Of a stretch of DNA of 64,000 nucleotides, positions 1 through 7,990 are shown in pieces (position 1 is the stretch's first letter; every line of letters begins with the position of its first letter). The stretch is taken from NCBI RefSeq assembly GCF_000331305.1, contig NZ_KB217478.1, positions 800,904-864,903 of the forward strand, written 5' to 3'. Position numbers and translations under genes: made by a program. This DNA comes from Calothrix sp. PCC 7103. GTDB lineage: Bacteria; Cyanobacteriota; Cyanobacteriia; Cyanobacteriales; Nostocaceae. A model generated the notes under the pieces. The model worked only from the letters and a program-made list of their open reading frames with translations, made no database searches and had not been told where the DNA came from.

Positions 1-3000
1 CTAGCTCTACTTTTAGCCGATTTTCATGGATGTCGATTAATGCTTGACGCATTTTAATGGTTGGATGTGAAGCAAATTCTGATTCGCTAATCAATTTTGC
101 TGCTTGGGGATAATCACCGTTTTTGAGTGCTTTATCAATAGTGCTGATAGATTGTTTTAAGCTTTTTTGTTTAGAAGCAAAAAATAAAGCTGGGTTTTCA
201 ACTAGTTTTTTCGCTTCACTACCGTAATTAATTGGTTCTGAGTCATCAAAACCTGTTGCTTTTCCAGCAAATTGCTTGAATCCTTGTGTTTCATCTGGTA
301 CTGATGACTTGGTTAATTCTTTAACAAAGAAACTACGGCCGCCTTCTGGTTCTCCAACGTTTATTATAGAGTTCGATGGCGGTTTGGCGCCTCCTCCTCC
401 ACTACTACTAAGTTCTAACCAGTTACCATTTGGTAGTTCAACATAATAATTGTCTGGTTTCGATGGTGAGTATTTATAAGATTTAACTCCACTTGCATTC
501 GCTAGCACTTCAACCGAGTTACCCTTGGATACGCTCAAATCTGAAGCTAAAGCATAAGCAATATCTACATCCCGACTTTCAAAACCTGTTCTGAAACCAT
601 TTGCTGTTCTAGAAACATTCAAATTACCTAAATTAACACCACCAACTGCTGTACTATATTCTGTTCTGCCCGGAGATTGTACAAACTTACTGGTAAACGT
701 TTGATTGCTTAACTCAGCGTTCAAGCTTCGCAGTCTCGCGTCAGGTTTAGGTATAACTGTAGTTTCACTAATTGTGTTGCTAACTTGTTGAATTTGATAC
801 TTATTACCTTCAAAGGTATCAAATTTTAATTTACCGTTTTCGACAAATATAGATTTGTAATTAATATCTGACCTGCGTGCGGGTAAATTGAATTCGGAAG
901 CTAAAGGTAAAGCAGTACGTTCTTTGAAGGTACTTTTACTTGCAAGTGAGACTCCTCCTACAAAGTATCGGTTTTTTTCGCCAAATCGTTCAAACTTATC
1001 AGATTTGAGCAAGGGCATTGTTTCCGTTTTTACACCCTTATAGTTTACCGGGTAAAATTGGATTTTGTTCCAAGCTTGAAATCTTAAATCATTTTTTGCT
1101 TGAACCCATTGAGGAAATACATTATCGCGCTTGACGGTTACATCTTGTAGAAATCCTAATTTGTTACCCTGATATGACTCATTTAACCAGCTAACTACCA
1201 AACTCCACTTCATGATTTGGTTTAGACGCTGGTATTGTGGTTCGTAGCGCGCGACTTCTTCATAATGGTCATTCCACCAATTCAAAAAAGCACTACTATC
1301 AGGCGCCGCAGTTGTTTCTTTACCTGATGCATCTAAAGGGTTAGAAGATGCAGCGTATATACGGGTAGCATTGCGAGCGAAAAGTAAACTATTTCCTTCT
1401 TTTGTAACTTGGAAACCTTTGTCTTGATGTCCAAACCACAACCGAGTTTGATTAAGTTTCTCAGTCTCTTCTTTATAGATAGGTGAAACTTTTACTTTAG
1501 TCAAAGGAACAAAGTCTGGAATATCTTTGTATGGTGTACTACCTACATAATTTAATGCCCAAATTTTTGCTAGTAAGTCTGTATAAAAAAGAACCATTCC
1601 AACTTCGGTTCCTTGCAAATCTCCATCATAACGCGCGGCTTGAAAACCTTTTGTTTCTTGTGATTTTAAAAGTTCATCGATTTTTGCATATTTAGCATCA
1701 GCAATTTGAAGGAATTTGGCTTTATATTCTTTGTCTACATCATTGATGATATTTTGCTGGATTTGTTTCAATTTTTGCTGTTGCTTCTGAATTTCTGGTT
1801 CGAGTTGCGCTTGAATTTGCTCACGCGAATAACCAGCTTTTTGTAATGATAGAGCTTGCGCTTGAATTTCGCTACGTGCTTGATTTTCGTAAATTGTTAT
1901 CTGTGCTTTTATATCTTTGTCTCGTTGCGCTAAAAGAGGTTGAGCTTGCTTCTTTAGCTCTAAACCAAATTGTCCTTCTTTGAGCGCGTTCTTTCCTTGT
2001 TCAGATTTACTAAAATTTTTAAATTTATCAATTAACTGACGATAAGCTACTACGCTGTTATTTTGTAAACCTTGTTTAGCATCTTGAATTTCTTGGTCGC
2101 TAATAACTTGTTTCCCATCAAGTTTTAAAGATTTTATTAGCGGAAGTGCTTTCTCTAAGGATTCTTTCAACCCACTATAATCAAATTTGGGGTCTAAAGA
2201 AAAACCGCTACCATTAACTAAACCTTGTTCTTTTTCTTTAATAACTGCGTCTTTAATTGCTTTTTCTTGTTCAGAATATGATAAACCCTTGATTTTTGCT
2301 TCTTGTTCTTGTTGAAAATTTTGCCATCGGGTTTCGATATTCTTTTCTGACTGCCATAATGCAGCAACATCTTCTAAGCGAATACCTTGATATTTTTGGC
2401 TAAATAATTTACGACCACCTAAAGTTAAACTTGCGCCCGTCATTTCGCTAAAAGTGATATCATCGGTTTGGCTTAAAAATTTTTGTAAGTCACTTGTACT
2501 ATTTATAGTGGTTTCAAAGTAGGCATATTCTGGGGTAAATAGTTTACTAGCATCGATATCTTGGCGCCGGGTGATAGAACCAGATACTTTATTAGTGTTA
2601 ATATCATATTCAAACACTTCAATAACTTTAGGCTTTTCACCTTGGTCTTTACGGTGCCTATCAACAATATGAGCAATATCATCCTTACGCTGTTCGGGTG
2701 TTGAAGCTTTAGGGACTAGTGCAACTATTCTATCTTTATCTATGGAGCGTGAACGAATGGTGCCATATTCAAACTTTGCTACAGGATTCATAAAATTATA
2801 TCGCACTGCTGGCAAATCATAGGCGCCTTGACTGAGTTGTTGACTAGAAAGACCTTTACCAGAAAGTGCAGTAAATAACAACCAGTCCCTTAACTGGTCA
2901 TCTTGTTGACGTGGAGTTAACTTCTTGAAATTAGCATTTAGATCAAAGCTGACAACTTGAGGTTGGTCTAAAGGAAAATTCTTCTTAGTTGTAACTTCTA

Positions 3001-3115
3001 TTGTCTGAGCAACAACAGGACGTGCGGTTGTTTGTGAGTACACAACTCCTAAAGCGATAGGAGACGCAACAATACCAAGAATGCTTGCAATATCAATAAA
3101 TCTTCTTACACTCAT
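1..3115 (-). CDS. Large secreted protein of unknown function (C-terminus outside window)
   Basis: An open frame reads leftward from an ATG at 3113-3115 through about 1038 codons to the window edge without a stop, so the protein is truncated only by the window. The first ~37 residues are a basic start (MSVRRF) followed by a hydrophobic stretch ending in VVAQ, which looks like a signal peptide or membrane anchor. Residues of roughly 250-470 are rich in Q, K and E and look like a long coiled coil. Further on there is a glycine run (SSGGGGAKPPS) linking to a C-terminal portion. I recognise no enzymatic motif. It lies 58 bases downstream of a small membrane protein gene and downstream of a caspase-like gene on the same strand, so it may be the last product of that operon. 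GGCGCC sites occur in it as in other genes here. Function unknown. Confidence 0.75.
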   Translation of the reverse strand, partial: MSVRRFIDIASILGIVASPIALGVVYSQTTARPVVAQTIEVTTKKNFPLDQPQVVSFDLNANFKKLTPRQQDDQLRDWLLFTALSGKGLSSQQLSQGAYDLPAVRYNFMNPVAKFEYGTIRSRSIDKDRIVALVPKASTPEQRKDDIAHIVDRHRKDQGEKPKVIEVFEYDINTNKVSGSITRRQDIDASKLFTPEYAYFETTINSTSDLQKFLSQTDDITFSEMTGASLTLGGRKLFSQKYQGIRLEDVAALWQSEKNIETRWQNFQQEQEAKIKGLSYSEQEKAIKDAVIKEKEQGLVNGSGFSLDPKFDYSGLKESLEKALPLIKSLKLDGKQVISDQEIQDAKQGLQNNSVVAYRQLIDKFKNFSKSEQGKNALKEGQFGLELKKQAQPLLAQRDKDIKAQITIYENQARSEIQAQALSLQKAGYSREQIQAQLEPEIQKQQQKLKQIQQNIINDVDKEYKAKFLQIADAKYAKIDELLKSQETKGFQAARYDGDLQGTEVGMVLFYTDLLAKIWALNYVGSTPYKDIPDFVPLTKVKVSPIYKEETEKLNQTRLWFGHQDKGFQVTKEGNSLLFARNATRIYAASSNPLDASGKETTAAPDSSAFLNWWNDHYEEVARYEPQYQRLNQIMKWSLVVSWLNESYQGNKLGFLQDVTVKRDNVFPQWVQAKNDLRFQAWNKIQFYPVNYKGVKTETMPLLKSDKFERFGEKNRYFVGGVSLASKSTFKERTALPLASEFNLPARRSDINYKSIFVENGKLKFDTFEGNKYQIQQVSNTISETTVIPKPDARLRSLNAELSNQTFTSKFVQSPGRTEYSTAVGGVNLGNLNVSRTANGFRTGFESRDVDIAYALASDLSVSKGNSVEVLANASGVKSYKYSPSKPDNYYVELPNGNWLELSSSGGGGAKPPSNSIINVGEPEGGRSFFVKELTKSSVPDETQGFKQFAGKATGFDDSEPINYGSEAKKLVENPALFFASKQKSLKQSISTIDKALKNGDYPQAAKLISESEFASHPTIKMRQALIDIHENRLKVEL

Positions 3116-3139
3116 AACTTTCCTCTCTTTTCTTTCCTC

Positions 3140-3171
3140 TTTGTGTTCCTTGTGTCTTTGTGGTTAAAGAA
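3140..3171. repeat. Dispersed 'TGTG-TCTTTGTGGTTAAAGAA' repeat
   Basis: A short repeat in the gap between two minus-strand genes. Related copies are at 3597-3628, 20561-20590 (reverse orientation), 36883-36918 and, as an inverted pair, 39706-39761. The shared core is CTGTG-TCTCTGTGGTAAAAA. Related sequences are, from memory, common between genes in filamentous cyanobacteria. Function unknown. Confidence 0.6.
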
Positions 3172-3173
3172 AT

Positions 3174-3563
3174 TTACGTTGCAGGTAAATTTTTCTCTAA
3201 CTGCTTATAAAGGTTTATATATTCCTGCTTATCCTGCGTCATATCCGCTTTAGGTTGTTGAGAAAACCAGCGCACTAAAGACTCTTGATAAATTTGTGCT
3301 ATCTGTGGAATACGTTCATCAGTACCAACAATAGATTGATTTTGAAAGAAATCCTTCGACGCTTTTAAAACAGCTTCATCATTCTGTACTTGTTGTGCTG
3401 CCAATATCGTTTGATATGAATTCTCTCGTTTTGCTGTTATTGTGGTTTCACGGATAGCAATATAACTCGTAGTAGCAATCAGTAAACTCGCAACTAACAC
3501 TTGTAACTTAATACGTTTATCTTGAGAACTCATTAACCAAGCAATTACAGATTTAGTATTCAT
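3174..3563 (-). CDS. Small single-pass membrane protein, unknown function
   Basis: Encodes 129 residues. A hydrophobic segment at about residues 20-37 (LQVLVASLLIATTSYIAI) is the only clear feature and predicts an inner-membrane anchor; the rest is hydrophilic and helical, with a C-terminal part rich in K, Q and E. I do not recognise the family. It sits between the caspase-like gene (94 bases upstream) and the large secreted protein (58 bases downstream), all on the minus strand, which suggests co-transcription. Both gaps contain a copy of a dispersed repeat ending in TCTGTGGTAAAAAAG or a close variant, so the operon may have been invaded by repeats. Confidence 0.65.
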   Translation of the reverse strand: MNTKSVIAWLMSSQDKRIKLQVLVASLLIATTSYIAIRETTITAKRENSYQTILAAQQVQNDEAVLKASKDFFQNQSIVGTDERIPQIAQIYQESLVRWFSQQPKADMTQDKQEYINLYKQLEKNLPAT

Positions 3564-3596
3564 ATGTGGTTATATCTATGTAATTAAGTATTTACT

Positions 3597-3628
3597 TTGT
3601 GTTCTCCGTATTTCTGTGGTAAAAAAGA
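3597..3628. repeat. Dispersed 'TCTGTGGTAAAAAAG' repeat
   Basis: Second copy of the same family, just downstream of the caspase-like gene's stop on the minus strand. It reads TTTGTGTTCTCCGTATTTCTG then TGGTAAAAAAG. Lying in the intergenic gap, it may act as an mRNA end or simply be a passenger repeat. Confidence 0.6.
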
Positions 3629-3656
3629 TGTTACCACTCCAGAGATAGTGAAGAGC

Positions 3657-5795
3657 TTAGGGAGAGATTGTTAAATACGAAGTACTTGGTTCGTATATTT
3701 TCTCTTCTTGCAAATTTTTGAATGCAAGAAATCCTAAAATTATTAAAAAAGAGGCTAAAAATAAAACACCGATTAAACTGACTTTTCCAGTTAATAGTAA
3801 TTTTTTAGTTTTTTTTGGAAATTTATCATTTTTGCTTAATGTTTTAGGATTAAATTCCGGTACATATGTTGATATTAATATTTCTTGAGTTGTCCAACTG
3901 TTTAAAGCTTTAGGAGTTTGTGGTTCTGACTCAAAAGTAATTGCACGAGATACAACTTGATGTATATCATACCATGAAGTATTTGTGTTAATACTTCTTT
4001 GTTTATTATGGTCGATACTAGGTTGTTCTAATAATCTGGCATCGAATTCACTGGTACTGACAATGAGTTTTAAAATGTCTTTATATATTGTTGCTCCTTG
4101 TGGTAAAAGATATTGAGGAATTGTAATAGAAATAAAATTACCTTCTTGAACCCATACTTCTTGACCAGGTTCTAGCCAAACACCTGCACTACATCCAAAA
4201 GAAATTGCTGTAATTGCAAAAAGTTCGGTAAGATTCAGCAAAGTACAATAAACTGCTTTATCACTGATGTTTGTTAACTTGATGCGAATTTGCGGTGGTT
4301 GTAAGGTGTTATTATTGATTTGATACTTTAAGTTAATTTGGTAACCAGATATTTCTGATTCCTGATAAACTTGCATTTGCACAGCAGTGTGAATTTCGCT
4401 GTTATCAGGATTTGTTAGTGTGGCAATATTCATCCAACGTGCGATATGTTCTAATGCATGAATTGCTGAACAAGCACTTTCAAGATTATAGTCAGGGATG
4501 GGAGGTATTAGTTCTTGAGCATCGCTCTTCCGAATAATTGTATATTGTCCAGACATAGCTTGTAAGTAATAATCAGCGTTGTCACGAGAATCTACTTCGT
4601 TTATATATAGTGAACTTTCTCCATAACAAGCTTGTTGAATTGCTTGACGTGCGAACTTAACACCAAGCTCTGCACCTTCTAAGTGAACGTTCAAATTTGC
4701 TAAATACGAACTAATAATTACAGCTTTGTATATTAACTCTGGGTCTAATGCGAACTCTTCTCCTGCTATATTAATTTTACTCAGTTGTGGTAAAACTTCT
4801 ATTACATCAGCCACAGCAACAGCATCTTGTAAATTGCGAATATTTTTTACAGTCGCAGGAAAAATTGCTAACCTTGTTCTTTGGGATGTGGCAATTCCAT
4901 GTACTGCACCTCCATCTATATTCCAACCATTGGCGCCATCGCAACTTGCAGTAAAATAAGAAACGGGAGTAATTATGCCTCCGAAGAAAGGTTGGTCGAG
5001 TAAACTAGAATTAGTCGTTTCGATTTGAGGTGACTGTGTTGGGTAAAAACTTCTAACCAATGCATTTGTACGCTTTAAAGCTTCGCGATAAGTTAAATTA
5101 CTATGACGCTGTAAGCTATCGAGTAAAAAGTATGAAAACACTCCTCTCTTCTGACTATAGTGTTCTCTAGCTTCTTCGCTATCTCGACAAGCTGCAAGCA
5201 AGATATATTCTTTTGATAGTGAGTTCCAATCTATTGCTGAGTTTAACTTGTCTCCAAAAATAAAACTTGATAGTGGTCGTCTGGCAAAATTTGCTGCAAC
5301 TGAACGTGTACTTGTGTACTGCTGACGACTGCGTAAGGCGCCTCCGGAATGGCAGCAATCGAGAATTACAATAAAATGGGGATGATTTTGAGAGATTTCG
5401 CTAACTAACCAAGATAGTTCTTTATCTGCCAAATCCCAAGTATCATCAGTACGACTATCCCAACAAACTAGTGTTTCATTCAAATGGTCGGGTTCAATAT
5501 GCCAAAAAATTTCTGCTGCTTCTTCTTGTGAACCATGACCACTAAAGTAAAAGAGTGCAATATCTGTGCTTTTAGCTTGACTTAGATGTTCGCGAAAACC
5601 ATCAATAATAGCGTAACGAGTAGCTTGGTGATTAATTAGTTTCCTGATGTGTAACCTATCATCACCACTAATTAATCCTGTATTTAAAAACTTTTCTATT
5701 GCAATGACATCATTTTCGCATCCCTGTAGCGCAGGAATTGCCGGAGACTTATAATTATCAATGCCAACTGCCAAAGCGTAGATATTGCGACTCAT
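3657..5795 (-). CDS. Caspase-family (orthocaspase-like) protease with C-terminal membrane anchor
   Basis: 712 residues. The N-terminal ~270 residues form a peptidase C14 domain: MSRNIYALAVGIDNY start, catalytic His87 in LFYFSGHGSQ and catalytic Cys148 in VILDCCHSGG, the classical His/Cys dyad. Both catalytic residues are present, so the domain could be active; cyanobacterial orthocaspases of this type usually cleave after Arg or Lys (family knowledge). The middle part (about 280-640) is a beta-rich region with DUF4384-like character that I assign only loosely. A hydrophobic helix at about residues 673-693 (VSLIGVLFLASFLIILGF) near the C-terminus anchors the protein in a membrane. The gene starts 22 bases after the DUF1822 gene, which follows a sigma-like factor; this order suggests one regulated unit. 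Substrates are unknown. Confidence 0.88.
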   Translation of the reverse strand: MSRNIYALAVGIDNYKSPAIPALQGCENDVIAIEKFLNTGLISGDDRLHIRKLINHQATRYAIIDGFREHLSQAKSTDIALFYFSGHGSQEEAAEIFWHIEPDHLNETLVCWDSRTDDTWDLADKELSWLVSEISQNHPHFIVILDCCHSGGALRSRQQYTSTRSVAANFARRPLSSFIFGDKLNSAIDWNSLSKEYILLAACRDSEEAREHYSQKRGVFSYFLLDSLQRHSNLTYREALKRTNALVRSFYPTQSPQIETTNSSLLDQPFFGGIITPVSYFTASCDGANGWNIDGGAVHGIATSQRTRLAIFPATVKNIRNLQDAVAVADVIEVLPQLSKINIAGEEFALDPELIYKAVIISSYLANLNVHLEGAELGVKFARQAIQQACYGESSLYINEVDSRDNADYYLQAMSGQYTIIRKSDAQELIPPIPDYNLESACSAIHALEHIARWMNIATLTNPDNSEIHTAVQMQVYQESEISGYQINLKYQINNNTLQPPQIRIKLTNISDKAVYCTLLNLTELFAITAISFGCSAGVWLEPGQEVWVQEGNFISITIPQYLLPQGATIYKDILKLIVSTSEFDARLLEQPSIDHNKQRSINTNTSWYDIHQVVSRAITFESEPQTPKALNSWTTQEILISTYVPEFNPKTLSKNDKFPKKTKKLLLTGKVSLIGVLFLASFLIILGFLAFKNLQEEKIYEPSTSYLTISP

Positions 5796-5817
5796 AACTC
5801 GTTACCACAGTTTCATA

Positions 5818-6756
5818 TTAAATTACAAACTGTTCTACAACAGCTTCCGTATCCAAACTAAGTTTTAGACCAAATTTATCTCCAACGTTTCCTTTAAACC
5901 TAAGCTGTAACCAGTTGCTTGATTTAGAAACGTTTTCTAGTCGCGGAATTGGATGATTATCAATATCAAGAAGCGTCATTTTGATACCGTCAATCAAAAA
6001 TATCGACTCGCTTGCAGGATATACTCGCAATACAATTTCAACTTCATCTTCGACTTGCAATTGGTGTAGAATTAAAAGTACTGGTTCTGATAAATTGGTC
6101 ATTTTAATGATTTTGGCGCCTGTAATTTCCGTTCTTTTAGTAACATTAATAGTATTAATAGGAGCAATACTTTTCGCAACAGCTAACTCAGATTGCCATC
6201 CTAAATCAAACAACCCATCAAACCACTTACTCAACTGAACAATAGTATTTTCAATATCTAATTTAACGTTTATTGAAGAAGGTTGTTGTAACTTGTGGAG
6301 ATAAAATAAAAAATCTTCAAGCGGTTGTAAACTAGTTAAAAGTAACCTTTGACTATGAACTGATTTAATAAACCCTAATATAGTAGCTTTCCTTTCGACC
6401 TCATTTATTTCTACCCCCATATAACCAATACAACCTTCTTTAACTTCAGGGGGAATATAGCATTCATCTTGTTTAGGCAGTACAGGAAGACATTCTAGTA
6501 ATCCTTTATGTTTAATGAATAAACCAGCAGTATCTAGCAAGGAATTTAAAATATTATTCAAACCAGAACTTTTCGGAATATCGGTTTCAATATCAATGCA
6601 CTTGCAGTAAAAGTCAACTGCGAGAACAGCTAAGGTATTCAAATATGATTGACGAGATTTTTCGGTGCTGCGATGTTGTAGACTGATTTTTTCAGCTTTT
6701 GCAATCATTCTACCATCGATAGGTATCGTAATTAAATTAGATTGTTTAGAATCCAT
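5818..6756 (-). CDS. DUF1822-family protein
   Basis: A cyanobacterial DUF1822 protein, recognised by the N-terminal pattern ending in YLNTLAVLAVDFYCKC and the charged repeat before it (AKISLQHRSTEKSRQ-like). The frame is open to 6861, but that longer start overlaps the upstream sigma-like gene. I prefer the ATG at 6754-6756 because GGAG lies six bases before it; an in-frame ATG at 6766-6768 overlaps that GGAG. The product is then about 312 residues. No membrane segment or catalytic motif is evident. Members often sit between a sigma-70-like gene and a CHAT or caspase protease gene in cyanobacteria (family knowledge), exactly as here, so it may be an adaptor or regulator of that unit, but its biochemical role is not known. 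Confidence 0.8.
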   Translation of the reverse strand: MDSKQSNLITIPIDGRMIAKAEKISLQHRSTEKSRQSYLNTLAVLAVDFYCKCIDIETDIPKSSGLNNILNSLLDTAGLFIKHKGLLECLPVLPKQDECYIPPEVKEGCIGYMGVEINEVERKATILGFIKSVHSQRLLLTSLQPLEDFLFYLHKLQQPSSINVKLDIENTIVQLSKWFDGLFDLGWQSELAVAKSIAPINTINVTKRTEITGAKIIKMTNLSEPVLLILHQLQVEDEVEIVLRVYPASESIFLIDGIKMTLLDIDNHPIPRLENVSKSSNWLQLRFKGNVGDKFGLKLSLDTEAVVEQFVI

Positions 6757-6775
6757 TGCTATCTCCATATCAAAT

Positions 6776-7438
6776 TTACTCGCAAAGATATTTATTAAAA
6801 TAAGGTTGAAATTTTTTACAACATCTCTGATAGAAAGCGTAAATTGGCCCGTGTGTTGCATCTAGTCTAAATTCTTGAGCTATTTCTTCCCAAGACTTGT
6901 CTTCCTCAATTTTTTTGAGTAAGATAGATTGAAAGCTAGCTTTTGGATTTCGATTAAATAGTGCGCTTTGTAATAATCCTTCCGGGTCTTCTTTAATAAA
7001 TGCTAGTAATTTTTCAGAAGGAAGAGGATTTGGTTCAGGAGGAGTGTAAATATCATATATATCTAGTTCATCTCCATTGCCTGTATACGTGTAAGTAGAC
7101 ATAACATCCCAATTAATCGAATTAAAAGAATTTATTTTTCGCATTTTAAACGTGAACAAAAACCACCCCATTACTGAACCTCTTGCAGGTTTATACTGAT
7201 GGATATTCTTGCAAATATATAAATAAGTCTCCTGAAGAGCTTCTTCATAAATATATTTTGATGCATCAGTCTGAGGTTTTGGCATACCGTCTATTTTAGT
7301 TGCTAATTCACCAATCATCTTAGTTAGTGCAAGTTGCTTATCTAACAATGCTTTATCCCTTGTTTCTTTATCTAGCAAACCATCAGACGCTTTAATTGCA
7401 GCTTGTTGAGCTAATATTGCCAGGTCTTCGAGAGTCAT
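6776..7438 (-). CDS. Sigma-70-family-like (ECF-type) sigma factor
   Basis: 220 residues. The middle part (YEEALQETYLYICKNIHQYK, then RGSVMGWFLFTFKMRKINSF) resembles sigma region 2, and the end (EEDKSWEEIAQEFRL followed by YAFYQRCCKKFQPYF) resembles the region-4 helix-turn-helix seen in short cyanobacterial sigma factors. Neither region is a perfect match, so the assignment is moderate. It is the first gene of a tight minus-strand series: the DUF1822 start lies 19 bases after its stop and the caspase gene follows. The likely job is transcription of this or a linked operon. A non-coding region of about 440 bases lies upstream, between this gene and a stress-protein stub, and could hold the promoter. 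Confidence 0.6.
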   Translation of the reverse strand: MTLEDLAILAQQAAIKASDGLLDKETRDKALLDKQLALTKMIGELATKIDGMPKPQTDASKYIYEEALQETYLYICKNIHQYKPARGSVMGWFLFTFKMRKINSFNSINWDVMSTYTYTGNGDELDIYDIYTPPEPNPLPSEKLLAFIKEDPEGLLQSALFNRNPKASFQSILLKKIEEDKSWEEIAQEFRLDATHGPIYAFYQRCCKKFQPYFNKYLCE

Positions 7439-7649
7439 AGCGAAAATCCTCTTCTTTGTTCGTGTGATTGAGTTTCAGCCATAATCATGCTTCTTCCACT
7501 CACAAAGATTTACATATCCACATAAATCATCTTGAGTAGCGATAAACTTGGTTTCCATGTAGACACCTAGTTCCAAAACAAACTATTTCTTAGGGAAAGC
7601 TAGTTATGCACTATTCAAGAATTTGTTTTATCTATATATATAGGGTGTA

Positions 7650-7702
7650 CCTCCGTTGACCTTGGCTGTTTTGCTATATATATCTATCTCCAAGGTCAGA
7701 GG
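7650..7702. repeat. Interrupted inverted repeat in the region upstream of the sigma-like gene
   Basis: Left arm 7650-7665 (CCTCCGTTGACCTTGG) pairs with right arm 7690-7702 (CCAAGGTCAGAGG): nine bases TGACCTTGG pair exactly, then CCTC with GAGG after a small bulge. The loop is a run of TATATA. It lies about 210-265 bases upstream of the sigma-like gene's start. It could be an operator, or a hairpin in a leader transcript. The rest of 7439-7990 shows no gene other than the stress-protein stub. Confidence 0.45.
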
Positions 7703-7876
7703 AAAGATTTATGCACGCTCCCCCAAAAAACCGAAAATCTTTACATTTTGTTACAAAAAGTAGCATTCCACGTTTTGTATGTGCTGACATTCTCCTCACA
7801 AGTTCCTCATATTATTTTTATACAAAATAAGTACGGAATGAACTGATGAATTAGAGTAAATCGAGGAATACCCAAT

Positions 7877-7939
7877 ATGTTTCACAAAATTTTGGTTGCA
7901 ATTGATGATTCTGATATTTACCAATCCACTTATTGTTAA
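7877..7939 (+). pseudogene. Universal stress protein (UspA) N-terminal stub
   Basis: The frame encodes MFHKILVAIDDSDIYQSTYC and then stops. MFHKILVAIDDS is the standard first strand of UspA-family proteins, which normally continue for about 140 residues. A GAGG ribosome-binding sequence is still present a few bases upstream (7864-7867). The remaining ~50 bases before the next gene's end carry no recognisable continuation. This is best read as the leftover 5' end of a deleted usp gene. Confidence 0.6.
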
Positions 7940-7990
7940 GCCAAGTGATAGTATATCAGTGGAATGTCAGCAATAAATTTCAATTATTTT

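Noticed and set aside
4726-4959. Plus-strand 77-codon frame inside the caspase gene
   Set aside because: Antisense shadow of the protease coding region, with no ribosome-binding site or recognisable product.
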